A stretch of DNA of 64,000 bases from Acytostelium subglobosum LB1 (GCF_000787575.1 NW_012236530.1:688734-752733); one strand, 5' to 3'. Shown: positions 37,101 through 49,121, counted from the first letter of the stretch. Notes: a model not told the origin generated them from the sequence alone. Program-made: numbers and translations.

Positions 37101-38477
37101 GTCCGAGCACCTTCACGAGTGGATCGATCTGATCTTTGGCTACAAGCAGCAGGGCAAGGCTGCAGAGGATGCGCTCAACGTGTTCTACTACTTGACCTAC
37201 GAGGGCACAGTCAACGTGGACTCAATCACTGATCACATCAAGAAGGAGGCCGCCATCACACAGATCAACAGCTACGGACAGACGCCACGCCAACTCTTTG
37301 ACAAGCCACATGAGAAGCGCAATCCGGCAAACTACACCGTGCCATTCTACTACAAGACGATGGGCAGCGTGCTGATCAAGGACATTGGTGAGCCGGTCGG
37401 TCAGATCAGGGTGTTGAACGAACGAACACACTTCATTGCCGGACTCACCAAGCACTTTGTCTCGCCAAACTACCACAGCTACATCTTGTGGGGCTTGCCC
37501 GACGGCAGCATCAGACTACACATCAATGACATCCGAGGCTCAGTTCGTGTGCTCGAGGACCATCATGATGGTCCCCTGACCATATTGACATCCACATCCG
37601 ATGGCTACACTGGAGTGAGTGGAGGAGCGGACAGCATGATCTGCGTGTACAACATGCGACAGAAGAAGCTATCGTTGGCCAAGCGATTGGTTGGACACAC
37701 GGGCTCCATCACGGCGCTCACCACTTCCAGGTCCTACTCTGTCATTGTCAGTGGTTCAGAAGATCATACCTGCATCATTTGGGACTTGAACAGGCTCACC
37801 TATTCCAAGACGCTCACGGGTCATGATAGTCCTATCTCGTGTGTGGCCGTGCACGACACTACTGGAGACGTTGCAACATGCGCCGGCTCAACCATCAATA
37901 TCTACTCAATCAATGGACAGCTGATACTTTCACACCGCACTTCGCAGATTGTCTATGACCAGATCACCTCATGTCTCTGGGCCAAGGGTCGCGAATGGCT
38001 TGGCGAGAACGTTCTTATAACCGGCCATCGTGATGGCAAGATCAAGGTTTGGTCCATGGAGAACCAGCCCATTGCACAAACAACATCATCATCTTCAGCC
38101 GTTGGCGTTGTTGTTGAAGATGCTCCAGTCGAGCAGTTTGCTGGAACAAGGAAAACAAGCTGTCCCAATACGAGGAAGATTGAACTGGTGCTTCGAATGA
38201 CGCTAAACAATCCAACATCACACATCAACTCCATCACGACACTCTACCTTACCCTGTACGTACTCAATCAATTAATCAAACTCAAACCCAATGCACCTGA
38301 CTTACCAACTTACTAACAACTCGTGATGTACCTATATTTACACGCAACAGTGACCAACAGAAGCTGTACTCAGGTGATATTGATGGCAAGGTGTACGCCT
38401 GGTCGGAGATGGACCTGCCTACACAGGGTCGCCAACGAACGTGGAGCGTCTCTGCGCCCAAACCAAACATTCATTAA
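28118..38477 (+). CDS. Giant BEACH-WD40 protein (LYST/neurobeachin/Lvs family)
   Basis: Five exons (28118-29681, 29759-29967, 30036-30382, 30453-38255, 38351-38477) all join in frame to 3,349 residues. The N-terminal half is Armadillo-like helical repeat after a Gln/His-rich leader. A concanavalin-like domain follows (YTILFWLYIEKSGPQIDLMH; RWYHVGLVHYN). A charged linker and a Pro/Ser/Asn/Asp-rich disordered region lie at about 35390-35930. Then come the PH-BEACH domain (ILKRRYLLRDVAIELF), the BEACH domain (WQQGLISNFQYLMYLNTLAG, YPVFPWILSDY) and C-terminal WD40 repeats (VSGSEDHTCIIWDL; GHDSPISCVAVHD). Such proteins control lysosome, contractile vacuole and cytokinesis membrane events. The size is close to LvsA or LvsD of Dictyostelium, but I cannot assign which. 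No FYVE domain follows the WD repeats. Confidence 0.93.
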
Positions 38478-38632
38478 TAACCATACAGCACCCAGCTATC
38501 ACCAGATCAGGTCATGTTGAGGATGAGGCAAGTCTACAGGGCCAATCTCCTTGGTCTGGATTTCCGTGATGACACCTTTGCACCTGCATTCACACCACAC
38601 CGGAGGTGTGTAGAGGTCCAACAGGCAATCAG

Positions 38633-38638
38633 AATAAA
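38633..38638 (+). terminator. Poly(A) signal AATAAA
   Basis: AATAAA 156 bases after the BEACH gene stop. A CACACC/GGTGTG stem-loop lies just before it at about 38592-38610. Confidence 0.4.
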
Positions 38639-38785
38639 CCCTTCTTGTGCATCACACACACGCTCACATGAGTTGTGCTGATCAATCAAACTGACCTCTA
38701 ACCCCACCACACATTCACACACGACTGATCAATCAATCAATAAGTCTATCTGTCGATAAATACCAGGTCCAATTCAAAGGACAGA

Positions 38786-38825
38786 TCAATCAATCAATCA
38801 ATCTATCTATCTATCTATCTATCTT
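38786..38825. repeat. CAAT and CTAT tetranucleotide microsatellite
   Basis: About four CAAT units followed by about six CTAT units, a few bases before the first exon of the M20 peptidase gene. Probably in its promoter or 5' leader. Confidence 0.7.
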
Positions 38826-38836
38826 TGTATAATAAT

Positions 38837-40352
38837 ATGTTGTTGTACATTATTATCTCCTTTGTATGTTTGATTCGTCATTCAAACATGGAATAATCCC
38901 ACTCATTACTTACATCCCAATCATACACCATCAAGGTTGTTCTGATTAACTCACTTCAATGGGGTGATGCCCTGTCATGTGAGGCCAAAGACCCAAACAT
39001 CATTGCCCAAAATCTTGCCAATGTACCTATCCACATGTGCTCCATGTTTCCAAAGCTCTGGCTGGATATGGATAACTAACAATGACACCCTTCCATAGGC
39101 AATCAAATTCCCAACAATATCTCAATCATTGGATAGTGAGATACCCACCAACTATACACCATATACACAGTTTATAACATACTTGGAGACGACATATCCA
39201 TTGGTACACACCAAGTTGAATAGGACAGTGGTCAATCAATACTCATTGTTGTTTGAATGGAAAGGCCGCAATAGGAGACTGAAACCAATATTCATCAATG
39301 GTCATTATGATGTTGTGCCTGTCGAACCCAGCCAATGGTCGGTCGATCCCTTTGGAGGAGTGATCCTGAATGGCACAATATGGGGTCGAGGAGCAATCGA
39401 TAACAAATTGATAGTGATCGCTGCTTTGGAAGCTGTTGAATCACTGTTGCTAAAGTCATTCATCCCGGAGCGCACGGTCTTCCTTGCGTTTGGCCATGAC
39501 GAGGAGATCGGTGGCAATGATGGCCACAAGAAGATATCAGAGTTGGTGCAGTCCCGAAACATAACGGCCGAAATGATCATTGATGAAGGCTTGCCAATCA
39601 TGGCGCCTGGCTTCCTACCTGGCCTGATCACACAAACCACAGCGATGGTTGGTGTGTTTGAGAAAGGCTACATTTTCTACAATATCACGGCTAAGGGACA
39701 GGGCGGCCACTCATCGATGCCCCCTTCAACCCAGTCGCCTATCGGCATCCTGTCCAAGGCCATCACGACACTCGAGAGCAACCAACTTCCCGCGCCCAAC
39801 TCCACCATGAGGAATGAGTTCCTGGAACAGTTCCCATCGTCGACCATCTCGGCTGTGCCCTTCCTCGACTATATGAGGCGCACGACTACCACTGTGACAC
39901 TTATCCGCGGTGGCATCAAGTCTAATGTATTGGCGACATCGGCCACTGCATGGATCAGTCATCGAGTAGTGCCAGGTGATGATATCGACGCGATCATTGC
40001 ACGTAACAATCGACTGATCAATGATTCCAGGATTAGTGTGGTCATTGAGGCTACACTACCGCCATCGCCCTATTCAAACATATCGACTGATACATACAAA
40101 ACATTGCGACGCACCTTGATGTACACATTTGGTGGTGACCTGTTGGTAAAGAGTGGACTGATGTTTGCCAACACTGACACGCGACACTACTGGCCCGTGT
40201 CATCAAACATCTATCGCATAATGCCAATCATTGGCAGTGGAGCTGACCTTGGTTCCATCCATGGTTTCAATGAGAAGTTGAACATTGACAACCTAGTCAA
40301 CGCCGTAGCATTCTATCGAGAGCTAATTAAACAGTTCAACATTGCTGACTGA
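38837..40352 (+). CDS. Secreted M20 metallopeptidase (carboxypeptidase S/PM20D1-like)
   Basis: Three exons (38837-38863, 38936-39022, 39099-40352) give 455 residues. The 27-base first exon and second exon together code a signal peptide (MLLYIIISFVVLINSLQWGD). Conserved M20 features follow: FINGHYDVVPVEPSQW (zinc His and Asp), WGRGAIDNK (bridging Asp), FGHDEEIGGNDG (catalytic Glu-Glu), MIIDEGLPI, a dimer domain (GQGGHSSMPP) and a late GSGADLGSIHGFNEK with the last zinc His. The family trims N-acyl amino acids or short peptides, in the secretory path, vacuole or outside the cell. The splice at 39022/39099 recreates LANAIKFPTIS, the usual start of the domain. Confidence 0.9.
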
Positions 40353-40679
40353 TCTTGCTGGAGTGAGTCCACAATCCGGTCGCACCATCACCAAAGTTGG
40401 GCCTATTTTTGATTTTTGATGATTTTGATTTTTTTGTTTGAGCTTCTGGATGGTCCTTTCTTAGGCTTTCAGTGAATCGATCAAAAAGACTTCACCTTAT
40501 GACGTAAAAGTATCTGTTTTGGACCCATAGGTGTCACTTGCGACCATCTTTCTACCCATCCGACAGGCGTCCACATCTTCAAATACACAAACAATCCTCC
40601 AAATCACTTTTGATCTTAACTTAACTTTATTATCTCTTTGTACTCTATCTCTCTATTTATTTATTTATTTATTGAAATA
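40353..40679. other. Intergenic spacer
   Basis: Between two plus-strand genes. Holds T-rich and GATTTTTGATT stretches near 40410-40435 and a TTTATTTATTTATT run directly before the G8 gene start. No gene is seen. Confidence 0.45.
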
Positions 40680-43600
40680 ATGAAGTTATTAATTGTATTG
40701 TTAATAATATTGTCATTGTTATCTTTACCGACGACATTTGGACAAGAACAACAATTGGGTGATGCAGAGGTTGGCGATACAATCTCTGTAAAGTCAAAGA
40801 AAGTTGAGACTTTGTATAAATTCCAAGTCGATGGCACTCTAGTCGACAAGCCCAAGATATCATTCTCACTCTCACGTGGATCAGCCCAATACAAAGATAT
40901 CATTCGTCAAGATGATGGAACCAACAACTTCACCATCGATGTATGTTCATTGATCGATTCAAAGACTCCCACTCACTGGAACTATCCCAGCCTAACTTTG
41001 CCCACCCCACCCCTCACACACTTAGGACTTACTAACATTGTCATCAGCAAATAAGCTGGCTGGACAGTTCTCTTTTGTAACATTGCTTTGTTTGATGGTG
41101 TCCTTCACTTTCACATCCAATCAGAGCACTCCATCAAGGATGCTCTCAACAATGTTGGTGCTGACAGCTCTTTCAACATTCGTCTTGGCAATCAATCTGG
41201 ATGAGTTGACCGTCGTCGTGACTATCCGTGTGCCCACTGGTTATGTGTTCAAATCGATCAATTTGGATACGGGCAAGGGCAGCCTCGACATGTCTGGCCT
41301 TCAAGCCACAACGATCAAGGTCAACGCGTGCAATGGATTCGACTTCCCCATCTCGTTCAATGGACTATCCGTCACCAACCTGGACCTGTGCTCGCAGTCA
41401 CCAGTCGTGCTGGCCAACTTCCAGACGACAACAAACGCCAACGTCAAGGTCACCACACCCGAGACCGTGAACGTCCAGTTCATGACCGGATACCACGGCT
41501 CCCTGTCCATCACTACGGCCAAGGACGTCAAGCCTCTGATAAATGGTACATGCACAATGACCGAGACCCCATCTGACACCACCCTGGTCACTGCTGGCTC
41601 ATGTGGCAGTGCTTCATCATCAATCAATCTGCGTGGTGATAAGGGAGTCTCTTTCATCGCCGTCGAGACTTGTCCACTCGACTCCACTTGGAGGGATGCT
41701 GCGCCAGCCGCTGACGGCCCCGCCTCACCCGCCTTCTCCACCATGTCGCCAGCCTATGTCATCAACATGCCATCTTACAACGACTGGCACTACAACAACT
41801 GGTTGGGCGCACTCGTCTCTTACGTCCAGACTCCCGCTGGCGCCATGCTCGGCAGCATCGACGTGGGTAACGCACTCAGTGTCACCCAGGTCAAGTGGCA
41901 GTCGTCTGACTTTGTGATGATGTCGATGAACCGCGACTTCTACCTGCGCAAGGGTTACTCATACAAGATCGAAGTGGACCTACTCACTTCCGTAGCCGAT
42001 CTCAAGGTGTACAACCTGTCTGTGTGCACCTTCCCCTTCTACAACGTGTCTCGCGATAAGGTCTACTTTGAGGATGGCGTCGTGGAGGCTGGCGAGTGTC
42101 AGGCTTTCACTCAAACAGGCACCAACCTCGCCACCAACACTGCATGGACCTCGGTGAGCATGACCTTTGTGCCAACCAAGGAGGCACCAGTCACACCAAT
42201 TGGCCTGCGTCTCAAGTCCAAGCCACCCGGCTTCAACTCCACAGTCTACTTCCGTAACATGCGCTTCACAGCAATGCCAGCAGCCGTTGTTCAGCCAACT
42301 CTGCTCTCCAAGGATTCAATGTTGGTCACGTTGCCCAAGGCTACGAGCGGACTGACGCCTCAGGACAGGAGCACATGTCCACATCTCCAGAGTGGCCTGG
42401 TTCACTGGCACGACCCTGCCACATGGGGCGGAGTCATCCCATCTCCATCATCAATCATCACGTTGCCCGAGAACACCAAGGTACTCATCTCATCATGTTC
42501 AATCGTGCGTGGCGTCGTATACCAAAAGATCGTCATCCCGGCCACCTCCCAACTCATCTTCTCCGACTCCTCATACTCAATGAGCATCCACGACATTGAC
42601 GTCCGCGGCCAACTGCTCATGGGTTCAAGCGCATGCCGTATGAATGGTAACATCGAGCTGGTGTTCAGCGGTTCATACACTGCGGGAGACACCATCTCAC
42701 CTCGTATGGGCAGCAAGGGTATTGCCGTGGCCAAGGGCGGCTACATCAGTGTTCAAGGCAAGCAGTACTACAAGACATGGTCGCGTCTGGCTGCCAGCGC
42801 CTACGCCTTCGAGTCCACAATCTACCTGCAGGACAATGTTAACTGGGAGCCCGGCCAACAGGTGTTCATCACCACGTCCAAGTACCAGGACGAGCGCAGC
42901 CCACAGAATGAGGTGCGCACAATCCGTGCCGTCTCCAATAACATCGTCGAGTTCACTGAGCCCCTCCGCTTCTTCCATTATGGAGGACAGGAGTACCAAG
43001 CCGAGGTCGGTCTGCTGTCACGTCGTATAGTGTTCCGTGGCGACAACGACTCTGATGCCGCTGGCTTTGGTGGCCACGTCCTGACCATGAGCAACGGTCA
43101 GTTCGCTGGTATCCAACTAATCAAGATGGGTCAGACCAACCTCAAGGGTCGCTACCCACTGCACTTCCATCTCGCCAACTATGTGACCAACTCATACATC
43201 TCGGACTGTTCAACTCAACAATCATTCTACCGCTGCTACACCATCCACGGCACCCACAACCTGCTGCTCACACAGAATGTTGCGTACGACACATTGGGTC
43301 ACTGCTACTACATTGAGGACGGTGTCGAGGAGAACAACACTATCTCCTACAACTTGGCCGCATACGTACACACCATTGGCCGCCCAGCCAACGGTGCTGC
43401 CAATGGCCAGATCGGAGAGTACATTAATCAGACCGCCTCGCTCACTCAACCCGCCGACGCCGCCGCCGGCTGCTACTACATCACCAACGCCTACAACACA
43501 ATCATTGGTAACGCTGCCTCGGGTGGCTGGGCCTCGTACTCCTTCCCCAACCTGCAATTCCCCGTGGGTAACTACCGCAACCGCACTGACATCAAGCCCG

Positions 43601-45018
43601 AATCGAGAGTCACACTCAAGTTTGACGGCAACACTGCACACTCGTCCGGTTACTTCTTCGAGTCGTTTGGCGCCTGCGTCTACTGTGGTGGTCGCCTTTA
43701 CTACAGGGACAACACGACCGATCTCCTCACCTACATCTCTGGCCGCCAGGACCGTGACACAACCGACGCAGCTGGCAACAAACTGTTCATGCAATGGACC
43801 AACATGAAGGTATCGCTGTGCCAGGGTGGCATTGGACATTGGGGCAATGAGATTGAGATCAACGGCTACGAGTCGCACGACAACCAGATCTCGGGCACAG
43901 TGTTTGGCTCGGCTTGGCTCAACAACGCCATTGTTAACGCCTTCTCAGACAACCCAGTGGACCAACGTCGCGACCAATACTACGGCACGACCAAGCGTCA
44001 GGGCTTCCAGTTCTACGACACGGTCACTCACACAGTTATCACCAACATCAACTTCCGCAACTTCCAGCACGACGCCAGCGCCAGCACACCAGAGGAAGAT
44101 AACGCCGTGATCGTGTCCATGACTCACAGTGATCAGTTCAAGCCACAACAAATCTCTGCCACCAAGGGTATCACATTCACGAATGTGCAGATGTCTCAGC
44201 GCATCGGACATTATGTGCGCGAGACAGGATCCAGTCGCTACTTCAACTTTATAGACTGGGATGGTTCCATTGTCGGCGAGTCGACCCCCCAGATCGTTGG
44301 TTCGTCGCTCTCCTGGTGGAACTTCAACAGCGCATGCAAGTACAACGCTGACTGGAAGGTGCACTACTGTCCATTGGGCAGCAACATGGTCGGCAACATC
44401 GAGTTTGAGTCACCGGGCATGACATACGCCGGCAGCACCAACAACGTGCTGGGCAACTCGTCTTTGTTCGGACCGAACTTGCCAGCCGGTGGCCAGACAG
44501 CCATCTTCACCAGCAACCCTGGTATCACGGGCATTCTCGATCTGGGATGGTTCCTGAACTTTGACAACCTGGTCTCACCCTCCAAGTTCACGTTGGACAT
44601 CCGTCAAATCCCATTCGGACATTACATCCTACTTGCCATACCATACCCTGCCTCGTCAACATTCTCTGGTACCGCAGACTACAATTGGCTCTCCAACAAA
44701 AAGACACTGACTGCTGCCACATCAGTTGCCCAGGTACTCTCTGGCACAGGCAGACTCTACTACTTTGATGGCAGCAACCTATTCATCAAGCTAGTCAACC
44801 CAGCCTGGACTGGCGCACCCGAGGAGGCATTCACCAGAGGAGGTGTATCAATCGTAAGTTCATCATCCATCGCTCATTCATTCATTCCCTAATATAATAT
44901 AATTATCCACTAGAATGACTTGTACTGGAGCTACACGTATTCTGTCACAGCCACCTGCCCAACATCTGATTGCAAGCGTACCAATGCTGGTGTTCTCCCA
45001 ACATGGCCCACTGTATAG
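40680..45018 (+). CDS. Secreted G8-domain protein (CEMIP/TMEM2-like)
   Basis: Exon 1 (40680-40940) codes a signal peptide (LLIVLLIILSLLSLPTTFG). The main exon ends at 44853 and the last exon is 44914-45018, for roughly 1,400 residues. The G8 domain begins at HWHDPATWGGVIPSPSSI (about 42400) and is followed by right-handed beta-helix sequence (LKGRYPLHFHLANYVTNSYI; GTHNLLLTQNVAYDTLGHCY). This is the layout of the CEMIP/TMEM2 hyaluronidases and PKHD1-like proteins, so extracellular polysaccharide binding or cutting is plausible. Between about 41045 and 41200 the best coding frame (LHFHIQSEHSIKDALNNVGA, with host-like codons) differs from the frame downstream, and the exon 1 junction does not lead cleanly into it, so one or two indels in the assembly or gene are suspected. 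Confidence 0.85.
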
Positions 45019-45484
45019 TTATAGACCAGTGTCATGACCCCCTCCAGTAGACCACTACTAAATGACTCCAATAAACAACACCTTTGAGCGTTATTGATTG
45101 CCACTCCTCTTTGGTACAATAATGTTAAACACAACTAAAGGATGTTTCCTTCCCTTTCCTATCCCGCTGTGGCTCATCAAACTATCTATTTCAATCAAAT
45201 AATAATAGGCAATATGTTTAAGATTTTATTAATTAATAAAAATTCTACATACATGAATATTCTAAAGATATTGTAGATATTTCAAATCTCTGATAATGAT
45301 TAATTGATAAAACCAATTCTATAATTTATTGATAATTTTAAAATTTAATAACTAATTTGCTGCTTGATGGAGAGGGGTTAAATATTATTGAAAAAAAAAT
45401 AAAAATTCCAATCCTTTATAAAGGAAGAAAAATATTACAATTCATTTCAGAATAATAATAATAATAATAATAATTGAATACAAA
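45019..45484. other. Start of the AT-rich island
   Basis: 3' side of the G8 gene, then from about 45185 strongly AT-rich sequence up to an (AAT)n run just before 45485. The second half differs sharply in composition from ordinary spacers here. No further gene is seen. Confidence 0.5.
45070..45075 (+). terminator. Poly(A) signal AATAAA
   Basis: AATAAA 51 bases after the G8 gene stop. Confidence 0.45.
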
Positions 45485-45971
45485 ATGAAACATATAGGAA
45501 AGATATTTATTCTTATAATATTTATTACCTACTTTACTCTTGCAAATGCAATAGACGAAACCAAGATAGCTACCTCTATTAATCCACCAGATGATGTAAT
45601 TTATCATAGTTACCAACCTAGCGAATTTGAAGGTGAAGAAGCATTGAACATTGAAGTAGAAATGAAAAAGATAATTAATAAGATACAACACAATTATTTA
45701 CAAGCCTTTTTGGATAACCAAGAATTACTTAAACTTAAGTTTAGTCTTAAAGTAGCGGTTAATTTAAATAAGATTTTTCCTGAAAAAGATTATAAGGACC
45801 ATATAATCGATCTTGNAAAAGAAAATTAGTGAATTAACATTATTATTAGACAAGTTAAAGAAAGAGGATGATATTTATTTTAAAATGTATTTTACATTGG
45901 AAAGCTTGNAAGAAAAAAGGTTAAAATATATCACTTTTTGGACATTTATTTATTTTGGAAATTTCACATGA
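45485..45971 (+). CDS. AT-rich small secreted coiled-coil ORF of unknown function
   Basis: Starts MKHIGKIFILIIFITYFTLA, a good signal peptide, followed by acidic and then Lys/Glu/Leu-rich sequence that looks helical (EMKKIINKIQHNYLQAFL). The literal frame stops at 45829, just after an N at 45816. If that N is not a real base, the frame continues through KKISELTLLLDKLKKEDD to a TGA at 45969-45971, about 160 residues, with a second N at 45909. Codons are extremely AT-rich (TTA, AAA, ATA, AAT), unlike every neighbour. I know no family. A decayed relative lies at 46261. It may be a young, transferred or fast-evolving gene. Confidence 0.5.
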
Positions 45972-46042
45972 ATATCCACCAATGAATTGTATGAGTGATC
46001 CGTGGATTATTGATTGATTAGAATGGTGGAATCAAATAGGGA

Positions 46043-46134
46043 ATAATCTGGCTTGTACTAGAGCTACCCGTTGTCTGTCACAGCTACCTGCCAAACATCC
46101 GATTGCAAGCGTACAAATGCTGGTTTTCTCCCAG
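46043..46134 (+). pseudogene. Degenerate second copy of the G8 gene's last exon
   Basis: Closely similar to 44914-45005: both contain CTTGTACT, TCTGTCACAGC, GATTGCAAGCGTAC and AATGCTGGT in the same order and spacing. The copy has substitutions and small changes, including a stop where the original codes Trp (TGTACTAGAGC for TGTACTGGAGC). There is no G8 gene body upstream of it. It marks the left part of a tandem duplication. Confidence 0.8.
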
Positions 46135-46260
46135 GACGCTCTAGTACAACAAATATTGAAATAAATAATTCCGATCATTATTGATATATAAATCAAACAA
46201 ATGTATAAATATATTTATTCTTTCACAATAATAATAAAAATAATAATAATAATAATAAAA

Positions 46261-46430
46261 ATGAAACATACTAATAGAAAGATATTTATTCTTTTAATAT
46301 TATTATTACATACATTTTGTTTGCAAGTGCCTTAGACCTAACCAAGAATGATGACTCTAGTCCACCCGATGTAAATTATTGTAATGCACCTACTGAAGGA
46401 GCATTATGGAAAATAGAAATTGTGTAGTCT
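46261..46430 (+). pseudogene. Degenerate second copy of the AT-rich small ORF
   Basis: Begins MKHTNRKIFIL after an (AAT)n run, matching MKHIGKIFIL at 45485. Later matched blocks are TTTGCAAGTGC/TTGCAAATGC, ACCAAG and CCACC-GATGTAA. The frame is broken within 25 codons and about 300 bases of the other copy have no counterpart, so it cannot code the same protein. Confidence 0.7.
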
Positions 46431-46490
46431 AGAATTTATTGGTTTCCTTGATCATATTATTTATTTTGAAACACCAAGTAAATAAATTAA

Positions 46491-47750
46491 ATGGATAGTT
46501 TGTTCAACCAACAAGATATAAGATATATGTTCAAACATCAGTCCAACCTTGTATTGTTATGTGGATTACCTGCATCAGGTATGTTAGTTAAAGTAACTTT
46601 GATTCATTCACACATTACTTACTTACTCACCTCTAGGAAAGAGTTTCTTGTGTCAACTCTTATGTGATCACTTGAACAACACAACATATCGACTCTTTCA
46701 TATTGAATACGATAATATATATAAAAGACTGCTACTACTACAACAACAACATCAATCAAGTACATCAAAACCATCATCATCATCATCATCTGATCAGATT
46801 GAACATGGTGGAACATTATGGAAGCAAGTTAGACAAGAGATACAAAATCAAATAGAGTCAATCATTGGATCAACATCATCAATGTCAACGATGTTACTAC
46901 CACCTCTAGAACCAAGTTCGACTACTTCAGCCCTCCGCTCAAACATGGACAACAACCAAACCAACATCATCCTATTGGATGATAATCTCTACTTCAAGAG
47001 CATGCGATATACTTACTTTAAGTTGGCTAAACAATGTATGTGATCAATCATTAGATCATTCAATCGATCAATCAATCTGACATGCATCATCATCCCAAGA
47101 CAACTCTGGCTTCTGTCAACTGTATCTTCATAAAGATGCATACTTGTCGAAAGCCAACAATCAATTGAGATCTCTTCAAATTATACAGAATAGTCCAATC
47201 ACAGTCTCTGATGCTGTCATTGAGAAGATGGATTCAATACTTGAGGAGCCATCTCCATCACATCGATGGGAGTCCAACACAATGGTCATGCCAACGATCA
47301 ACTTTATAAACGATTCATACAAACAGTTGGACATGTATGTACATGTACATCAGAGGGACAACCTTGATACTAGGTTACTAACCTTGAACTGAACCGTGTA
47401 GACAACGAATATGGGAAGAGATATATGGCTTACTCAATCAACATGTTGGTGAGGATGAAGTGGTAGTAGAGCAACAACAAGAGAAGAAGATACATGATAG
47501 GGAAGCAACAAAGAGCAATGCGATACATCAACTTGACTTGGAGATGCGTCGAACAATCAATCGACTAATGACCGACAATCCAACGTTGAGGGACAAGGGC
47601 AAGCTCCTCAGTGCGTACAAACAATCATTCCTCAAGCAAGTGTTTGACATCATTGACCAAGAACATGGAGAGACATTCGAACTCGAAACCGACATCGACC
47701 AACTGATCAATCGATTCAATAATGGTTGTTTAGACTTGTTGGAGAGATAG
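46491..47750 (+). CDS. pstk: O-phosphoseryl-tRNA(Sec) kinase
   Basis: Four exons (46491-46578, 46637-47035, 47100-47334, 47402-47750) join to 356 residues. The P-loop LLCGLPASGKSFLCQLL is formed across the first splice. Then follow RLFHIEYDNIY, IILLDDNLYFKSMRYTYFKL (the PSTK signature with the catalytic Asp region) and NSGFCQLYL. The C-terminal half is helical, as in the tRNA-binding part of PSTK. The enzyme phosphorylates seryl-tRNA(Sec) so that SepSecS can make selenocysteinyl-tRNA. A Ser/Gln-rich insert (about residues 75-95) is typical of amoebae. KTI12, a relative, lacks the LDDNLYFKSMRY and GFCQ motifs, so PSTK is the better call. Confidence 0.9.
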
Positions 47751-47790
47751 AGATATCTCAATAATTCATTACATTCAATACATGTCTGAT

Positions 47791-49121
47791 CTACAACCTT
47801 GGCTGAGGCTTGTACGAGCAGTTCTCGATGATGGTCGCGGTTGCTTGGCCAAATCCAATGCACATTGTTTGTAATCCGTAACGCTGTCCAGTTCTCTCCA
47901 ACTCGTTGACCATCTTGGTCATTAGGATGGCACCAGTGGCGCCAAGTGGATGTCCATGAGCGATGGCACCTCCATTGGGGTTGACCTTGGACATGTCGAT
48001 CTTGAGCTCCTTGACCCATGAGAGCACGACAGAAGCAAACGCCTCGTTGATCTCAAAGACGTCGATCTGATTGGCGGTCATGCCAGTGTTCTTGAGTGCC
48101 TTTTGTGTGGCGGGGATTGGTCCCAGCAACATGTACTCGGGGTCTGAGCCAACAACGACACAGGTGATGATCTTGGCGCGTGGCTTCAGTCCAAGCTGCT
48201 TGAGCTTCCTGCCAGAGCATAGCAGGACGGCCGATGCGCCATCACTGATCTGTGAAGCATTGGCCGCAGTGATCAGACCACCCTCCTTGAATGGAGTCTT
48301 GAGCTTCTTCATCTTGGCATAGTCGACTGGCACACGTGTGCCCTCGTCCTGGTCAAACACCTTGTCGCCAACCTTGATGGGCATGATCTGACTCTTGAAG
48401 TAGCCGGCCTTGGCAGCGCGGTCGCACAACTCATGTGAACGGCCTGAGAACTGGTCGAGCTCGTCACGAGTGAGCTTGTACTTCTCAGCGATCATCTCTG
48501 CCGACACACCCTGATGCAAGACCTTAAAGTCGAATCCCTTTACAAAGTCAGAGTTGTCCATCTGCCAATCTGAAGCCATTGGTACAATGCTCATCATCTC
48601 CACACCACATCCAATGGCAACATCTATATCTCCAGCAGCAATAGCCTGTGCAGCAAAGTGAATAGCTTGTTGTCCACTCTGTTTGATTGATTGAATGAGT
48701 CAGTATAATTGATTGATTGATTGGATGATTGATTGATTGATTGAATGATACATACTCCACACATTCTGTTCAATTGGACAGCAGGTACATGTCTTGGGAA
48801 ACCAGCCTTGAGTGCAGCGAACCTTGGTATGTTGGCACCTTGCTCTTTGACAGGTGACACGACACCACCAATGATATCCTCAACCAATCCTTTATCAACT
48901 CCACTGCGCTTCATCAACTCATCCAGTGTCATTGCAAGTAGGTCAACTGGCTATATATTGCCCCATCTGATTAGAGATCACTTGATTCATTGACACTATT
49001 CAATCATTGTCGTAGTCCATACCTGAATAGAGTGTAGCATTCCATTATTATATCCTCTACCAATTGGTGTACGGACACATTCTACAATATATACATCGCG
49101 ATCTACTATTGCTGAAGTCAT
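47791..49121 (-). CDS. Acetyl-CoA acetyltransferase (thiolase)
   Basis: Exons 49023-49121, 48756-48950 and 47791-48678 give 393 residues, the normal thiolase length. Start MTSAIVDRDVYIVECVRTPI matches the family N-terminus. The nucleophilic Cys lies in LNRMCGSGQQA (made across the second splice), then FEINEAFA, NPNGGAIAHGHPLGATGA (catalytic His) and MCIGFGQATA with the second Cys. The enzyme joins or cleaves acetyl-CoA units. It ends QPRL, which is not a clear peroxisomal signal, and there is no obvious mitochondrial presequence, so a cytosolic acetoacetyl-CoA thiolase or a general 3-ketoacyl-CoA thiolase both fit. It is convergent with PSTK, 40 bases apart. Confidence 0.92.

Noticed and set aside
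43222-43878. 218-residue minus-strand frame across the G8 gene
   Set aside because: Opposite strand of a clear beta-helix coding exon, with no start context, domain or splice logic of its own.
45816-45816. The N as a true frameshift that ends the AT-rich ORF
   Set aside because: Dropping the N restores a long frame with matching codon style, so an assembly ambiguity is simpler; reads are needed to decide.
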